DNA of 13,557 bases, taken from assembly GCA_038043465.1 (NCBI GenBank), contig JBBTBX010000023.1, positions 1 to 13,557 on the forward strand. Reading direction: 5' to 3'. Made by a program: the position numbers and the translations under genes. This DNA is from SXRF01 sp038043465 (GTDB lineage Bacteria; Pseudomonadota; Alphaproteobacteria; Rickettsiales; SXRF01). The notes under the pieces are model-generated. The model ran no database searches. It saw nothing but the letters and a program-made list of their open reading frames with translations, and was not told where the DNA came from. Below, one piece after another: positions 7,779-13,557 of this stretch (positions are counted from its first letter, which is position 1; each line of letters begins with the position of its first letter).

Positions 7779-7857
7779 TAGTGTTTAGTGATTAGTGCTA
7801 GTGGCTAGTGAATAAATTTTAAACTCTACACTCCAAACTCTACACTCAGCACTCATT
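7779..7857. repeat. Inverted pair of 7-nt tandem arrays between convergent stops
   Basis: The left array is TAGTGTT, TAGTGAT, TAGTGC (one base short), TAGTGGC, TAGTGAA (7779-7812). The right array is ACTCTAC, ACTCCAA, ACTCTAC, ACTCAGC, ACTCATT (7823-7857). Reverse-complemented, the right units carry a GAGTG-like core that matches the TAGTG core of the left units in register, so the arms can pair imperfectly around a 10-nt AT-rich spacer. The left array begins 5 nt after the methyltransferase stop, and the last right unit contains the esterase stop codon. The element fills the convergent gap and may act as a two-way terminator. Confidence 0.8.
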
Positions 7858-8509
7858 TCGGCAATTTATTTTTAAGAAATTCAGCAGCTATCGCCATTCC
7901 TTCCTTATCTATGCTATGCCCTAAATGCGGTCTGCTATGCGCTTCGACACTTAAGCCATTAGCTTTCAAAACATTAGTGGCATGTGCCATTGACGCGTAA
8001 GGGACGACATCATCCATATTGCCGTGAATCAGGCAAATAGGTGGGCGAGCGGTGATTTCTTGAGCCAGCACCTCGCTACCCACCAGCGCACCGGAAAATC
8101 CCACTAATGCTGCCATCGGAGACTTACGACGCAAGGCGAGATGCAATGCAGTCATCGTCCCCTGCGAAAAACCAACCAAAGCTAGTTTGCTGTTATCCAG
8201 CGATAATTCAGCAAGCTGTTCATCAATAAATTCATTCAGTATATCAACTGCCTTACGCGCACCATCCAGCATTTTTTGTGGATTCCTGTCCATCAGTGAA
8301 AACCACTGGAAACCATAAGGATTCACTTCACAAACAAAAGGTGCGTTGGGCGCAATGAAATGTGCATCAGGAAGCGCACTGGCAAACATATCCGCTAAAT
8401 CTATAAGATTATAGCCATCCGCACCCCAGCCATGCAGAATTAAAACCAGTTGTTTTGCTTTACCGCCGGAAGCTGGTTTGCGGTAAGTGGTTGGGGTGAT
8501 TTTAGGCAT
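7853..8509 (-). CDS. Carboxylesterase/lysophospholipase-like alpha/beta hydrolase
   Basis: This 218-residue protein is of the Abhydrolase_2 family (YpfH/EstB/acyl-protein-thioesterase-like). These are cytosolic serine hydrolases acting on short-chain esters, lysophospholipids or acyl-thioesters. The oxyanion-hole strand is LVLILHGWGAD (21-31). The nucleophile is S115 in GFSQG, the acid D166 in HGNMDDVVP, and the base H198 in LGHSID. The triad is complete and the length is typical. No signal peptide is seen. The start codon lies inside a heptamer repeat arm shared with the divergent polA, so both proteins begin MPK. No Shine-Dalgarno precedes it. The stop codon lies inside another heptamer array. 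Substrate unknown. Confidence 0.92.
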   Translation of the reverse strand: MPKITPTTYRKPASGGKAKQLVLILHGWGADGYNLIDLADMFASALPDAHFIAPNAPFVCEVNPYGFQWFSLMDRNPQKMLDGARKAVDILNEFIDEQLAELSLDNSKLALVGFSQGTMTALHLALRRKSPMAALVGFSGALVGSEVLAQEITARPPICLIHGNMDDVVPYASMAHATNVLKANGLSVEAHSRPHLGHSIDKEGMAIAAEFLKNKLPK

Positions 8510-8653
8510 AAGGCTTTAGGCTCAGGGTTAAGTTAAGAAAAATTGTAATGAAATAAGCATATTGTCTAAAAAAGGCAACTGCTATATGAATTAAAAATCA
8601 ACTGTTTTGTATCAATCAACTTAGCCCTTAAGCCTAAAGCCTTATGCCTAAAA
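8500..8653. repeat. Inverted heptamer arrays carrying both start codons (esterase/polA)
   Basis: The left array is GGCATAA, GGCTTTA, GGCTCAG, GGTTAAG (8505-8532). The right array is TTAGCCC, TTAAGCC, TAAAGCC, TTATGCC (8621-8648). The outermost 23 nt (8500-8522 and 8631-8653) are perfect reverse complements, and the inner units are imperfect. The spacer of about 88 nt is AT-rich and non-repetitive. The esterase ATG (on the minus strand, 8507-8509) and the polA ATG (8644-8646) occupy the same place in the two arms, within CTTATGCC. The divergent genes therefore share the sequence just before and after their start codons. Confidence 0.9.
8562..8590 (+). promoter_or_regulatory. Candidate polA promoter in the repeat spacer
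   Basis: TTGTCT (8562-8567) and TATGAA (8585-8590) are separated by exactly 17 nt, about 54 nt before the polA ATG and between the two heptamer arms. Each hexamer matches the sigma-70 consensus at 4 of 6 positions. This is only suggestive in AT-rich DNA. Confidence 0.28.
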
Positions 8654-11460
8654 ACTCCCTTCTCCTCATCGACGGCTCCGGTTTTATCTTCCGAGCTTAC
8701 CACGCGCTGCCACCACTTACCAACCCCAAGGGCGTTCCGGTTGGCGCGGTGGTTGGCTTCATGAATATGCTCACCAAATTGATGGATGGCTCCAAACATA
8801 CCCATGCTGCAGTTATTTTTGATGCGGCGCGCGTTACCTTCCGCAACCGTATATATCCTGAATATAAGGCGCACCGACCGCCTGCCCCCGATGATCTGAT
8901 CCCGCAGTTTGCATTAGTGCGGGAAGCGACAAGGGCAATGAACCTGCCCGCTATAGAAATGGAGGATTTCGAGGCAGATGACATTATCGCAACTTATGCA
9001 AAGCAAGGGAAAGAGTCCGGTTTTGAAGTTACCATCGTGTCTTCCGACAAAGACCTGATGCAACTTATCGGTGGCGGTGTTTCGATGTTTGATGCCATGA
9101 AAAATAAAGTGATAGATGCGGCGCAGGTGCAGGAAAAATTCGGCGTGCCACCAAATAAGGTACTGGAGGTGTTATCGCTGATTGGCGACAGTTCGGATAA
9201 TGTTCCGGGTGTTGCCGGAATTGGTCCGAAAACCGCAGCCGAGCTTATCACTCAATATGGCGATTTAGAAACCTTGCTGGCAAGAGCAGCGGAAATAAAA
9301 CAACCGAAACGCCGTGATACAATCATAGCATCTGCCGACAAAGCCCGACTTTCGAAACAACTTATTACTCTTAAAGATGATGTGCCGCTTCCGCTTAAAA
9401 TTGAGGATTTAGCGGTTAAGAAAGTTGAACCTGAAACACTTTCAGTTTTCCTGCGGGAACATGGATTTAAGTCGTTGCTGGCTAAGCTAGTGGCTAGCGG
9501 TCAGCGGTCAGTGGTCAGTGAAGAAAAACCTGAATCCCGAATCCCGAATCCAGAAACAAACTATGAAATAGTAAATACAATTCCCGCACTTGTGAGCTGG
9601 ATAGAAAAAGCTCGCAAAAAAGGCAGGGTTGCTTTTGATACCGAAACAACTTCTCTAAACGCTTTGCAAGCGCAGTTGGTTGGATTTTCATTATGTGTGG
9701 AGGCAGGCGTGGCATGTTATGTGCCACTTGCACATAAGGCTCAAGGCTCAGGGCTTAAGGCTCACGATGATCTTTTTTCCCCTAAGCCTCAAGCCTCAAG
9801 CCTTATGCCAGAGCAATTGGAAATTGCTTCCGCAATCGCCCTTTTAAAACCACTGCTTGAAGATGAATCAGTGCTGAAAATCGGACAAAACATCAAATAT
9901 GACATACTGATTATGCAGCAGCATAATATCAACATAACGCCAATTGATGACACTATGCTGCTTTCCTACGCGCTACATGCTGGTGAGCACGGACAGGGCA
10001 TGGATGAGCTATCACAGCGTTATCTTGACATCAAACCGATAAGTTATGACGAAGTTACCGGCACCGGCAAAAATCGCCTGCGTTTTGACGAGGTGGAAAT
10101 TGCAAAGGCAGCTAATTATGCTGCTGAGGATGCGGACATTACCATGCGCCTGTGGCAATTCTTCAAACCACAATTAGCTAAGGAAAAACTCCTTACTTTA
10201 TATGAAACCATCGAACGTCCACTAGTTCCTGTCCTTACAAAAATGGAAACTCACGGGATAAAAGTTGACTTGCCGCAACTTGCTGGTCTCTCCAAGGATT
10301 TTTCTGCCCGTATGACAGAATATGAACGCGAGATTTACGTGCTAGCAGGGCGCGAATTCAATGTTGGTTCGCCTAAGCAGCTCGGAGAAATTTTATTCGA
10401 TGAAATGAAGCTGGAGGGTGGGAAAAAATCCGATAAGTCCGGCGCGTATAGCACTGATAGCGGCGTGCTGGAAGATCTAGCCGAACAAGGACACGTTCTT
10501 CCGGAAAAAATCCTGCGCTGGCGTGAACTTGCTAAACTTAAAAGCACCTACACCGACTCGCTGGCAAACCAGATAAACCCGAAAACCGGACGAGTTCACA
10601 CTAATTTTGCTATGGCAATTGCCTCAACCGGCAGGCTTAGTTCCAATGAACCTAATCTACAGAATATTCCCATCCGCACCATTGAAGGCAAAAAAATCCG
10701 CCACACATTCATTGCAGAGGCGGGATCGTTATTATTGTCTGCCGATTATTCACAGATTGAATTGCGCCTGCTTGCGCATGTGGCAGATATTCCATCACTC
10801 AAAAATGCTTTTAAAAATGGTGATGATATTCACGCCATAACCGCCAGCCAGATGTTTGGTGTGCCAGTTTCAGGAGTGGACAGCGAACTCAGGCGCAAAG
10901 CAAAAACCATAAATTTTGGGATAATCTACGGCATAAGCGCGCACGGACTTTCCACGCGTCTTGGCATTTCACGCACGGAAGCAGCGCAGTATATCGAAAA
11001 ATATTTCGCGCAATATTCTGGCATCCGCGATTATATGGAGCAATGTAAAATATTCGCCCGCGAACATGGCTATGTCGAAACCTTGTTCGGCAGACGCTGT
11101 CATCTCCCCTCAATTAACGACAAAAATCCTGCCCGCCGCCAGTTCTCAGAGCGCGCTGCCATTAACGCGCCACTGCAGGGAACCGCTGCTGATATTATTA
11201 AAAGAGCTATGATTGCTGTTGATAAAGGCTTAGGGCTTAGGGCTAATGGCTTAGGTAACGATGCATCTCAAGCCTTAAGCCTTAAGCCTCAAGCCACTAT
11301 GCTATTACAGGTGCATGACGAATTGGTGTTTGAAGTAAAAGAAGATGCAGTGGAATCGGCAAAAAAAATAATCAAAAGCTGCATGGAGAGCGCAGCCAAT
11401 ATCTCAGTGCCACTTACTGTAGAAATTGGGGTTGGAAAAAACTGGGGCGAAGCGCATTAA
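8644..11460 (+). CDS. polA: DNA polymerase I with 5'-3' and 3'-5' exonuclease domains
   Basis: DNA polymerase I fills gaps, removes RNA primers and works in excision repair. The 938-residue protein has a FEN-type 5' nuclease (about 1-280; LLLIDGSG, EADD, SSDKD, GDSSDNVPG). Its 3'-5' proofreading domain (about 310-510) keeps D332 and E334 (FDTET), D420 (GQNIKYD) and Y492/D496 (YAAED), so proofreading looks active. The polymerase domain (about 540-938) has motif A D701 (SADYSQIELR), motif B RRKAKTINFG with K754 and F758, and motif C D892 (QVHDELVFE). Three repeat-derived insertions interrupt it in frame: residues 282-305, about 364-389 and 861-884. They fall respectively in the linker after the 5' nuclease, in an exonuclease-domain loop, and just before motif C. 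None removes a catalytic residue. The start lies inside a repeat arm without a Shine-Dalgarno. Confidence 0.96.
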   Translation: MPKNSLLLIDGSGFIFRAYHALPPLTNPKGVPVGAVVGFMNMLTKLMDGSKHTHAAVIFDAARVTFRNRIYPEYKAHRPPAPDDLIPQFALVREATRAMNLPAIEMEDFEADDIIATYAKQGKESGFEVTIVSSDKDLMQLIGGGVSMFDAMKNKVIDAAQVQEKFGVPPNKVLEVLSLIGDSSDNVPGVAGIGPKTAAELITQYGDLETLLARAAEIKQPKRRDTIIASADKARLSKQLITLKDDVPLPLKIEDLAVKKVEPETLSVFLREHGFKSLLAKLVASGQRSVVSEEKPESRIPNPETNYEIVNTIPALVSWIEKARKKGRVAFDTETTSLNALQAQLVGFSLCVEAGVACYVPLAHKAQGSGLKAHDDLFSPKPQASSLMPEQLEIASAIALLKPLLEDESVLKIGQNIKYDILIMQQHNINITPIDDTMLLSYALHAGEHGQGMDELSQRYLDIKPISYDEVTGTGKNRLRFDEVEIAKAANYAAEDADITMRLWQFFKPQLAKEKLLTLYETIERPLVPVLTKMETHGIKVDLPQLAGLSKDFSARMTEYEREIYVLAGREFNVGSPKQLGEILFDEMKLEGGKKSDKSGAYSTDSGVLEDLAEQGHVLPEKILRWRELAKLKSTYTDSLANQINPKTGRVHTNFAMAIASTGRLSSNEPNLQNIPIRTIEGKKIRHTFIAEAGSLLLSADYSQIELRLLAHVADIPSLKNAFKNGDDIHAITASQMFGVPVSGVDSELRRKAKTINFGIIYGISAHGLSTRLGISRTEAAQYIEKYFAQYSGIRDYMEQCKIFAREHGYVETLFGRRCHLPSINDKNPARRQFSERAAINAPLQGTAADIIKRAMIAVDKGLGLRANGLGNDASQALSLKPQATMLLQVHDELVFEVKEDAVESAKKIIKSCMESAANISVPLTVEIGVGKNWGEAH
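9488..9556. repeat. Two adjacent 7-nt arrays inside polA, linker
   Basis: The first array is TAGTGGC, TAGCGGT, CAGCGGT, CAGTGGT, CAGTGAA (9488-9522). After GAAAAA comes a second family: CCTGAAT, CCCGAAT, CCCGAAT, CCAGAAA (9529-9556). The two are not clear reverse complements, unlike the other loci. The first shares GCTAGTGGCTAG with the array near 7797. Translation gives the low-complexity linker VASGQRSVVSEE and KPESRIPNPET between the 5' nuclease and the proofreading domain. The total of 69 nt is a multiple of three. Confidence 0.8.
9733..9809. repeat. Inverted heptamer arrays inside the polA proofreading domain
   Basis: The left arm has units AAGGCTC, AAGGCTC, AGGGCTT, AAGGCTC (9736-9763). 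The right arm has CTAAGCC, TCAAGCC, TCAAGCC, TTATGCC (9782-9809). The outer 8 nt (9733-9740 and 9800-9807) are perfect complements, and the rest pair in register with mismatches around a spacer of about 17 nt. The unit family is the same as at the polA start. It is translated as KAQGSGLKAHDD and SPKPQASSLMP, an extended loop between CYVPLAH and the helix LLKPLLED. Confidence 0.85.
11224..11295. repeat. Inverted heptamer arrays inside polA before motif C
   Basis: The left arm has AAAGGCT, TAGGGCT, TAGGGCT, AATGGCT, TAGGTAA (11224-11258). The right arm has TCAAGCC, TTAAGCC, TTAAGCC, TCAAGCC (11268-11295). Reverse-complemented, the right arm gives GGCTTGA, GGCTTAA, GGCTTAA, GGCTTGA, which matches the left GGCTTAG units closely. 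The element is 72 nt, a multiple of three. It encodes GLGLRANGLGNDASQALSL and KPQA between AMIAVDK and TMLLQVHDELV, a segment that is short in the E. coli enzyme as I recall it. Confidence 0.87.
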
Positions 11461-11468
11461 AATCTGTG

Positions 11469-12203
11469 CTACCTTTCTTTGCACATACCACCAGAGCGTT
11501 CCTTAATACGGGGATTTTCGGGAGAAATTCCTTTTTCACCAACCGCTTCAGCAAAAGATTTATCCTTTCTACTTACCAGTAGACCACGCTCTTTCAGTAT
11601 CGCAACTGCTTGCGGTGAGGCGCATACTGCCGTCTGACTCCCATTTCTAAATTCGCCAATCCATTTCTTATAAACAATTTTATCCGCTTCTTCTGGAGTT
11701 TTACTATTACTTATCAATTCCTGTTTTTTTTCTTTAGCAAAATCCAAAAATATTTTTTTGCGTTTTTCAGGACCTCCGACGTATTCATCGCTGCCACTTG
11801 ATAACCAGAGTTCTGGCTTGGGAAGCAGTTTGTCTCTTCTTTCTATAAAACCTCCCTTCTCTAGCTCGGCAATAGCTTTTGGTGAGGCACATAGTGTTTT
11901 GTTGCCCATAATGCCAACTTTGCATTCTCTAACCCATTCTCTATTTACGGTTATCGTAGCCTCTTCTGGAGTTTTCCCATTACTTATCAATTCATCTGTT
12001 TTTCTGTCGATAAATTTTTTCAATATCCTGGTATGTTTCATGCCATCACCAACAAATATGTCTTCCATCTCTGCGGTTGACATCCAATCTTCCGGTTTGG
12101 AAAGCGAATCATCTTTGGCAACAACAGTTTGTGTATGGTTTTTTGATTCTCCCACAATTCTATCAAATAATCTTGATATACTCTTATCTGGTAGCCTTGC
12201 CAT
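11469..12203 (-). CDS. Unrecognised protein with two copies of a ~90-residue domain
   Basis: I do not recognise this 244-residue protein. It consists of a short N-terminal region (1-33), two similar domains (about 34-125 and 127-215) and a charged tail. Each copy follows the same order: LxKPExWxS, a charged helix containing KKxFxDxK or similar, ELISNxKTPEEA, a hydrophobic-basic stretch with an invariant Trp, then LCASPKAIAELEKGGF in copy 1 and VCASPQAVAILKERGL in copy 2, ending RxDK. Both copies keep W, C, S and P at matching places. No signal peptide or membrane helix is visible, and the protein is lysine- and glutamate-rich. The ATG at 12203 is the first start after an in-frame TGA. There is no strong Shine-Dalgarno. 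It converges on polA with 8 nt between them and diverges from the LysR gene. Possible roles, such as a secreted effector or protein-binding repeat protein, are speculation. Confidence 0.75.
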   Translation of the reverse strand: MARLPDKSISRLFDRIVGESKNHTQTVVAKDDSLSKPEDWMSTAEMEDIFVGDGMKHTRILKKFIDRKTDELISNGKTPEEATITVNREWVRECKVGIMGNKTLCASPKAIAELEKGGFIERRDKLLPKPELWLSSGSDEYVGGPEKRKKIFLDFAKEKKQELISNSKTPEEADKIVYKKWIGEFRNGSQTAVCASPQAVAILKERGLLVSRKDKSFAEAVGEKGISPENPRIKERSGGMCKER

Positions 12204-12267
12204 AATTTTTCACTTATCTGGATTTAACACCCTCCCAAACTAGCACATACAAACCAGAAATACTGTT

Positions 12268-12286
12268 AAGATTTTGTTACAATCTT
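12268..12286. promoter_or_regulatory. Inverted repeat between divergent genes, possible operator
   Basis: AAGATT and AATCTT form perfect 6-bp arms around 7 nt in the gap between the unrecognised gene and the divergent LysR gene. LysR-type regulators usually bind dyad-symmetric sites near their own divergent promoters, so this is a candidate site. Symmetry and location are the only support. Confidence 0.28.
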
Positions 12287-12309
12287 CACTCAACAAACAA
12301 TAGCTCACC

Positions 12310-12338
12310 TTGCGTACTAGCCTATTGAATGATATAAG
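12310..12338 (+). promoter_or_regulatory. Candidate promoter of the LysR gene
   Basis: TTGCGT (12310-12315) and TATAAG (12333-12338) are separated by 17 nt, about 35 nt before the ATG. The -10 matches consensus at 5 of 6 positions. No Shine-Dalgarno is visible between it and the start codon. Confidence 0.4.
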
Positions 12339-12373
12339 TAATAACCTAATAGATAATAATCATTATATATCAA

Positions 12374-13273
12374 ATGCTTGACTGGGATAAATTACGGGTT
12401 TTTCACAGCGTCGCTACCGCGCAGAGCTTTACGCGTGCCGGCGAGGTTCTGAATCTCAGCCAATCGGCAATCAGCCGCCAGATTAGCTCGCTCGAAGAAA
12501 GCCTGAACGTAACCTTATTCACCCGCCATGCCCGCGGCCTTATGCTCACTGAACAGGGCGATATTTTATTTCGAACTGTAAGCGATGTCTTGACCCGCCT
12601 GTCCACCGCCGAAAATGCCCTGCTTGAAAGCCGTGACCGCCCGCGTGGCCCGCTTAAAATAACCGCCCCAGTTGCCATTGGCACTACCTGGCTTACCCAG
12701 CGTATGCGCGAATTTATCAACACCTATCCGGAAATTGATATAACTATTCTGGTTGACGACCGCGAACTGGATCTCACCATGCGCGAGGCAGATGTCGCCA
12801 TCCGCCTGTTTCCTGCCAAACATCCTGACCTTATACAGAAAAAACTGACCATACTTAATAACTCAATTTATGCTTCTAATGATTATCTGCGCACACACGG
12901 AGTGCCAAAAAATGCGGATGACCTTAAACAACACAAATTGATTCTATACGGAGATGACCAGAATCAGCCTTTTGCCGAGGTAAATTGGATTTTGAAAATG
13001 TTTAATAATGCCGATAGCTCAACCAATCATTTTAAAATAAACAGCCTGTTTGGAATGCTCAGGGCAGTTAAAAGCAGCATCGGCATTGCCGGACTTCCAG
13101 ATTATATGGCGCAGAATAAAAACATCTCAAAAATACTTCCGGAAGTAAGCGGCCCTAAGACCGAGGTCTATCTGGTATATTCCACGGAAATGCGTAATTC
13201 CAAAAGGATCAATGTTTTCAAAGACTTTCTGCTACGAAAACTTGCCGAAGATGGGCTTGGTCGCGCCCTATAG
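12374..13273 (+). CDS. LysR-family transcriptional regulator
   Basis: This is a 299-residue LysR-type regulator. The N-terminal winged helix-turn-helix (about 4-63) reads LRVFHSVATAQSFTRAGEVL then NLSQSAISRQISSLEESL, ending LFTRHARGLMLTEQG as is typical. A linker helix (about 64-90) leads to a periplasmic-binding-like effector domain (about 93-290). The start MLDWDKLRVFHSVA resembles a LysR regulator common in alphaproteobacteria, often near thioredoxin-reductase genes. That association comes from memory, and no such neighbour is in the window. The ligand is unknown. The gene diverges from the duplicated-domain protein, which makes that gene a candidate target, although LysR regulators also act elsewhere. 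The stop codon is part of a strong hairpin. Confidence 0.92.
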   Translation: MLDWDKLRVFHSVATAQSFTRAGEVLNLSQSAISRQISSLEESLNVTLFTRHARGLMLTEQGDILFRTVSDVLTRLSTAENALLESRDRPRGPLKITAPVAIGTTWLTQRMREFINTYPEIDITILVDDRELDLTMREADVAIRLFPAKHPDLIQKKLTILNNSIYASNDYLRTHGVPKNADDLKQHKLILYGDDQNQPFAEVNWILKMFNNADSSTNHFKINSLFGMLRAVKSSIGIAGLPDYMAQNKNISKILPEVSGPKTEVYLVYSTEMRNSKRINVFKDFLLRKLAEDGLGRAL

Positions 13274-13295
13274 CCATGCAAAAATTGCATAGCTA
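13271..13295. repeat. Hairpin at the LysR stop codon
   Basis: TAGCCATGCAA and TTGCATAGCTA can pair as an 11-bp stem with one mismatch around an AAA loop, starting at the stop codon. No T-run follows, so it is not a standard intrinsic terminator. It may protect the 3' end of the message or be a protein-binding palindrome. Confidence 0.4.
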
Positions 13296-13362
13296 GGCTG
13301 CTTTATTGGCAGTACTAACTAATTTCAGAATATGTATATTAACAATAATTTATACTTACTTC

Positions 13363-13445
13363 ATAGTAGTATTCATTGTCGGGCTTATGCCCGATACCTC
13401 CCCCTGTAGAACTTCGCCGGACTCGTAATGGTCCGGCTTTTTTTT
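13363..13445 (+). ncRNA. Candidate small RNA ending in an intrinsic terminator
   Basis: The 230-nt gap after the LysR gene has no credible open frame but is structured. There is a possible -10 TATACT (13351-13356), then a 6-bp GC-rich hairpin TCGGGC-TTAT-GCCCGA (13379-13394), then an unpaired CCTCCCCC (13397-13404) and a terminator hairpin with eight T. The layout (5' hairpin, exposed C-rich stretch able to pair with ribosome-binding sites, terminator) resembles trans-acting small RNAs of alphaproteobacteria, such as the CCUCCUCCC-containing families. The 5' end is a guess from the -10, and no good -35 is seen. It could also be only a terminator serving the LysR transcript. Confidence 0.42.
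13416..13445 (+). terminator. Rho-independent terminator
   Basis: A perfect 7-bp GC-rich stem, GCCGGAC pairing with GTCCGGC, closes an 8-nt loop and is followed by eight consecutive T. It ends transcription from the LysR gene or the candidate small RNA and insulates the tRNA gene downstream. Confidence 0.92.
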
Positions 13446-13503
13446 ATTATTATATTTACAGCAGCCACAAAATAATTATATAAGTGCAACTCAATTTTTA
13501 TGT

Positions 13504-13557
13504 GCCGCTTTAGCTCAGGGGTAGAGCAACCGCCTTGTAAGCGGTAGGTCGTCAGTT
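13504..13557 (+). tRNA. tRNA-Thr (UGU anticodon), 3' part outside the window
   Basis: The 5' acceptor strand GCCGCTT, then TA, the D-stem GCTC/GAGC around AGGGGTA, and the anticodon stem ACCGC/GCGGT are all visible. The anticodon loop CTTGTAA contains TGT at 13536-13538, which reads the threonine codon ACA (and ACG by wobble). The variable loop AGGTC and the first part of the T-arm follow. The remaining T-arm and 3' acceptor strand lie beyond the window. Confidence 0.93.

Noticed and set aside
8566..8874. Minus-strand frame across the polA start region
   Set aside because: It overlaps the conserved 5' nuclease domain of polA antisense and shows no family features.
6995..11295. CRISPR-like array
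   Set aside because: The repeated units are 7-8 nt, directly adjacent and without unique spacers of 25-40 nt. No cas genes are present.
13379..13394. First GC hairpin after lysR as a terminator
   Set aside because: It is followed by ATACCTCCCCC rather than a T-run. The real terminator is the next hairpin.

Overview
The window looks like a moderately AT-rich bacterial chromosome segment, most likely alphaproteobacterial. The evidence is the style of the CobB, RecJ, PolA and LysR proteins, and the LysR protein in particular, which resembles a regulator widely conserved in that class. This is inference from protein resemblance; no search was run.

Layout. 1-1190: a truncated histidine-kinase ATPase remnant, an intact CobB-type sirtuin (plus strand), and the C-terminal stub of an SRPBCC/START-like protein (minus strand). 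1192-5108: a two-gene minus-strand signalling operon. A membrane-bound hybrid histidine kinase (extracytoplasmic sensor, PAS, HisKA, HATPase, REC, Hpt) overlaps by 4 nt a response regulator whose output is a SpoIIE/RsbU-type PP2C phosphatase. 5256-11460: recJ (minus), a class I SAM-dependent O-methyltransferase (plus), a carboxylesterase (minus) and polA (plus). 11469-12203: an unrecognised 244-residue protein built from two copies of one domain of about 90 residues. 12374-13273: a LysR regulator. 13274-13503: non-coding, with a candidate small RNA and a strong Rho-independent terminator. From 13504: the start of tRNA-Thr(UGU), cut by the window end.

The most unusual signal is a cluster of short tandem arrays with 7-nt (once 8-nt) periodicity between about 6995 and 11295. 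They fill the three intergenic gaps from recJ to polA and also occur three times in frame inside polA. Five of the six loci have two arrays facing each other as complementary arms around a spacer, so they can fold into long imperfect hairpins. At the esterase/polA divergence the arms include a 23-bp perfect inverted repeat that carries both start codons. In PolA the inserts fall in the linker between the two nuclease domains, in a proofreading-domain loop, and just before polymerase motif C. This resembles the in-frame selfish palindromic elements of Rickettsia and the heptanucleotide STRR repeats of cyanobacteria, combined in one architecture. No array of this kind was seen in 1-6900 or after 11300.

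The genes do not form one pathway. The signalling pair is a plausible complete phosphorelay. recJ and polA are both DNA repair and replication genes and are the ones most invaded by the repeats.
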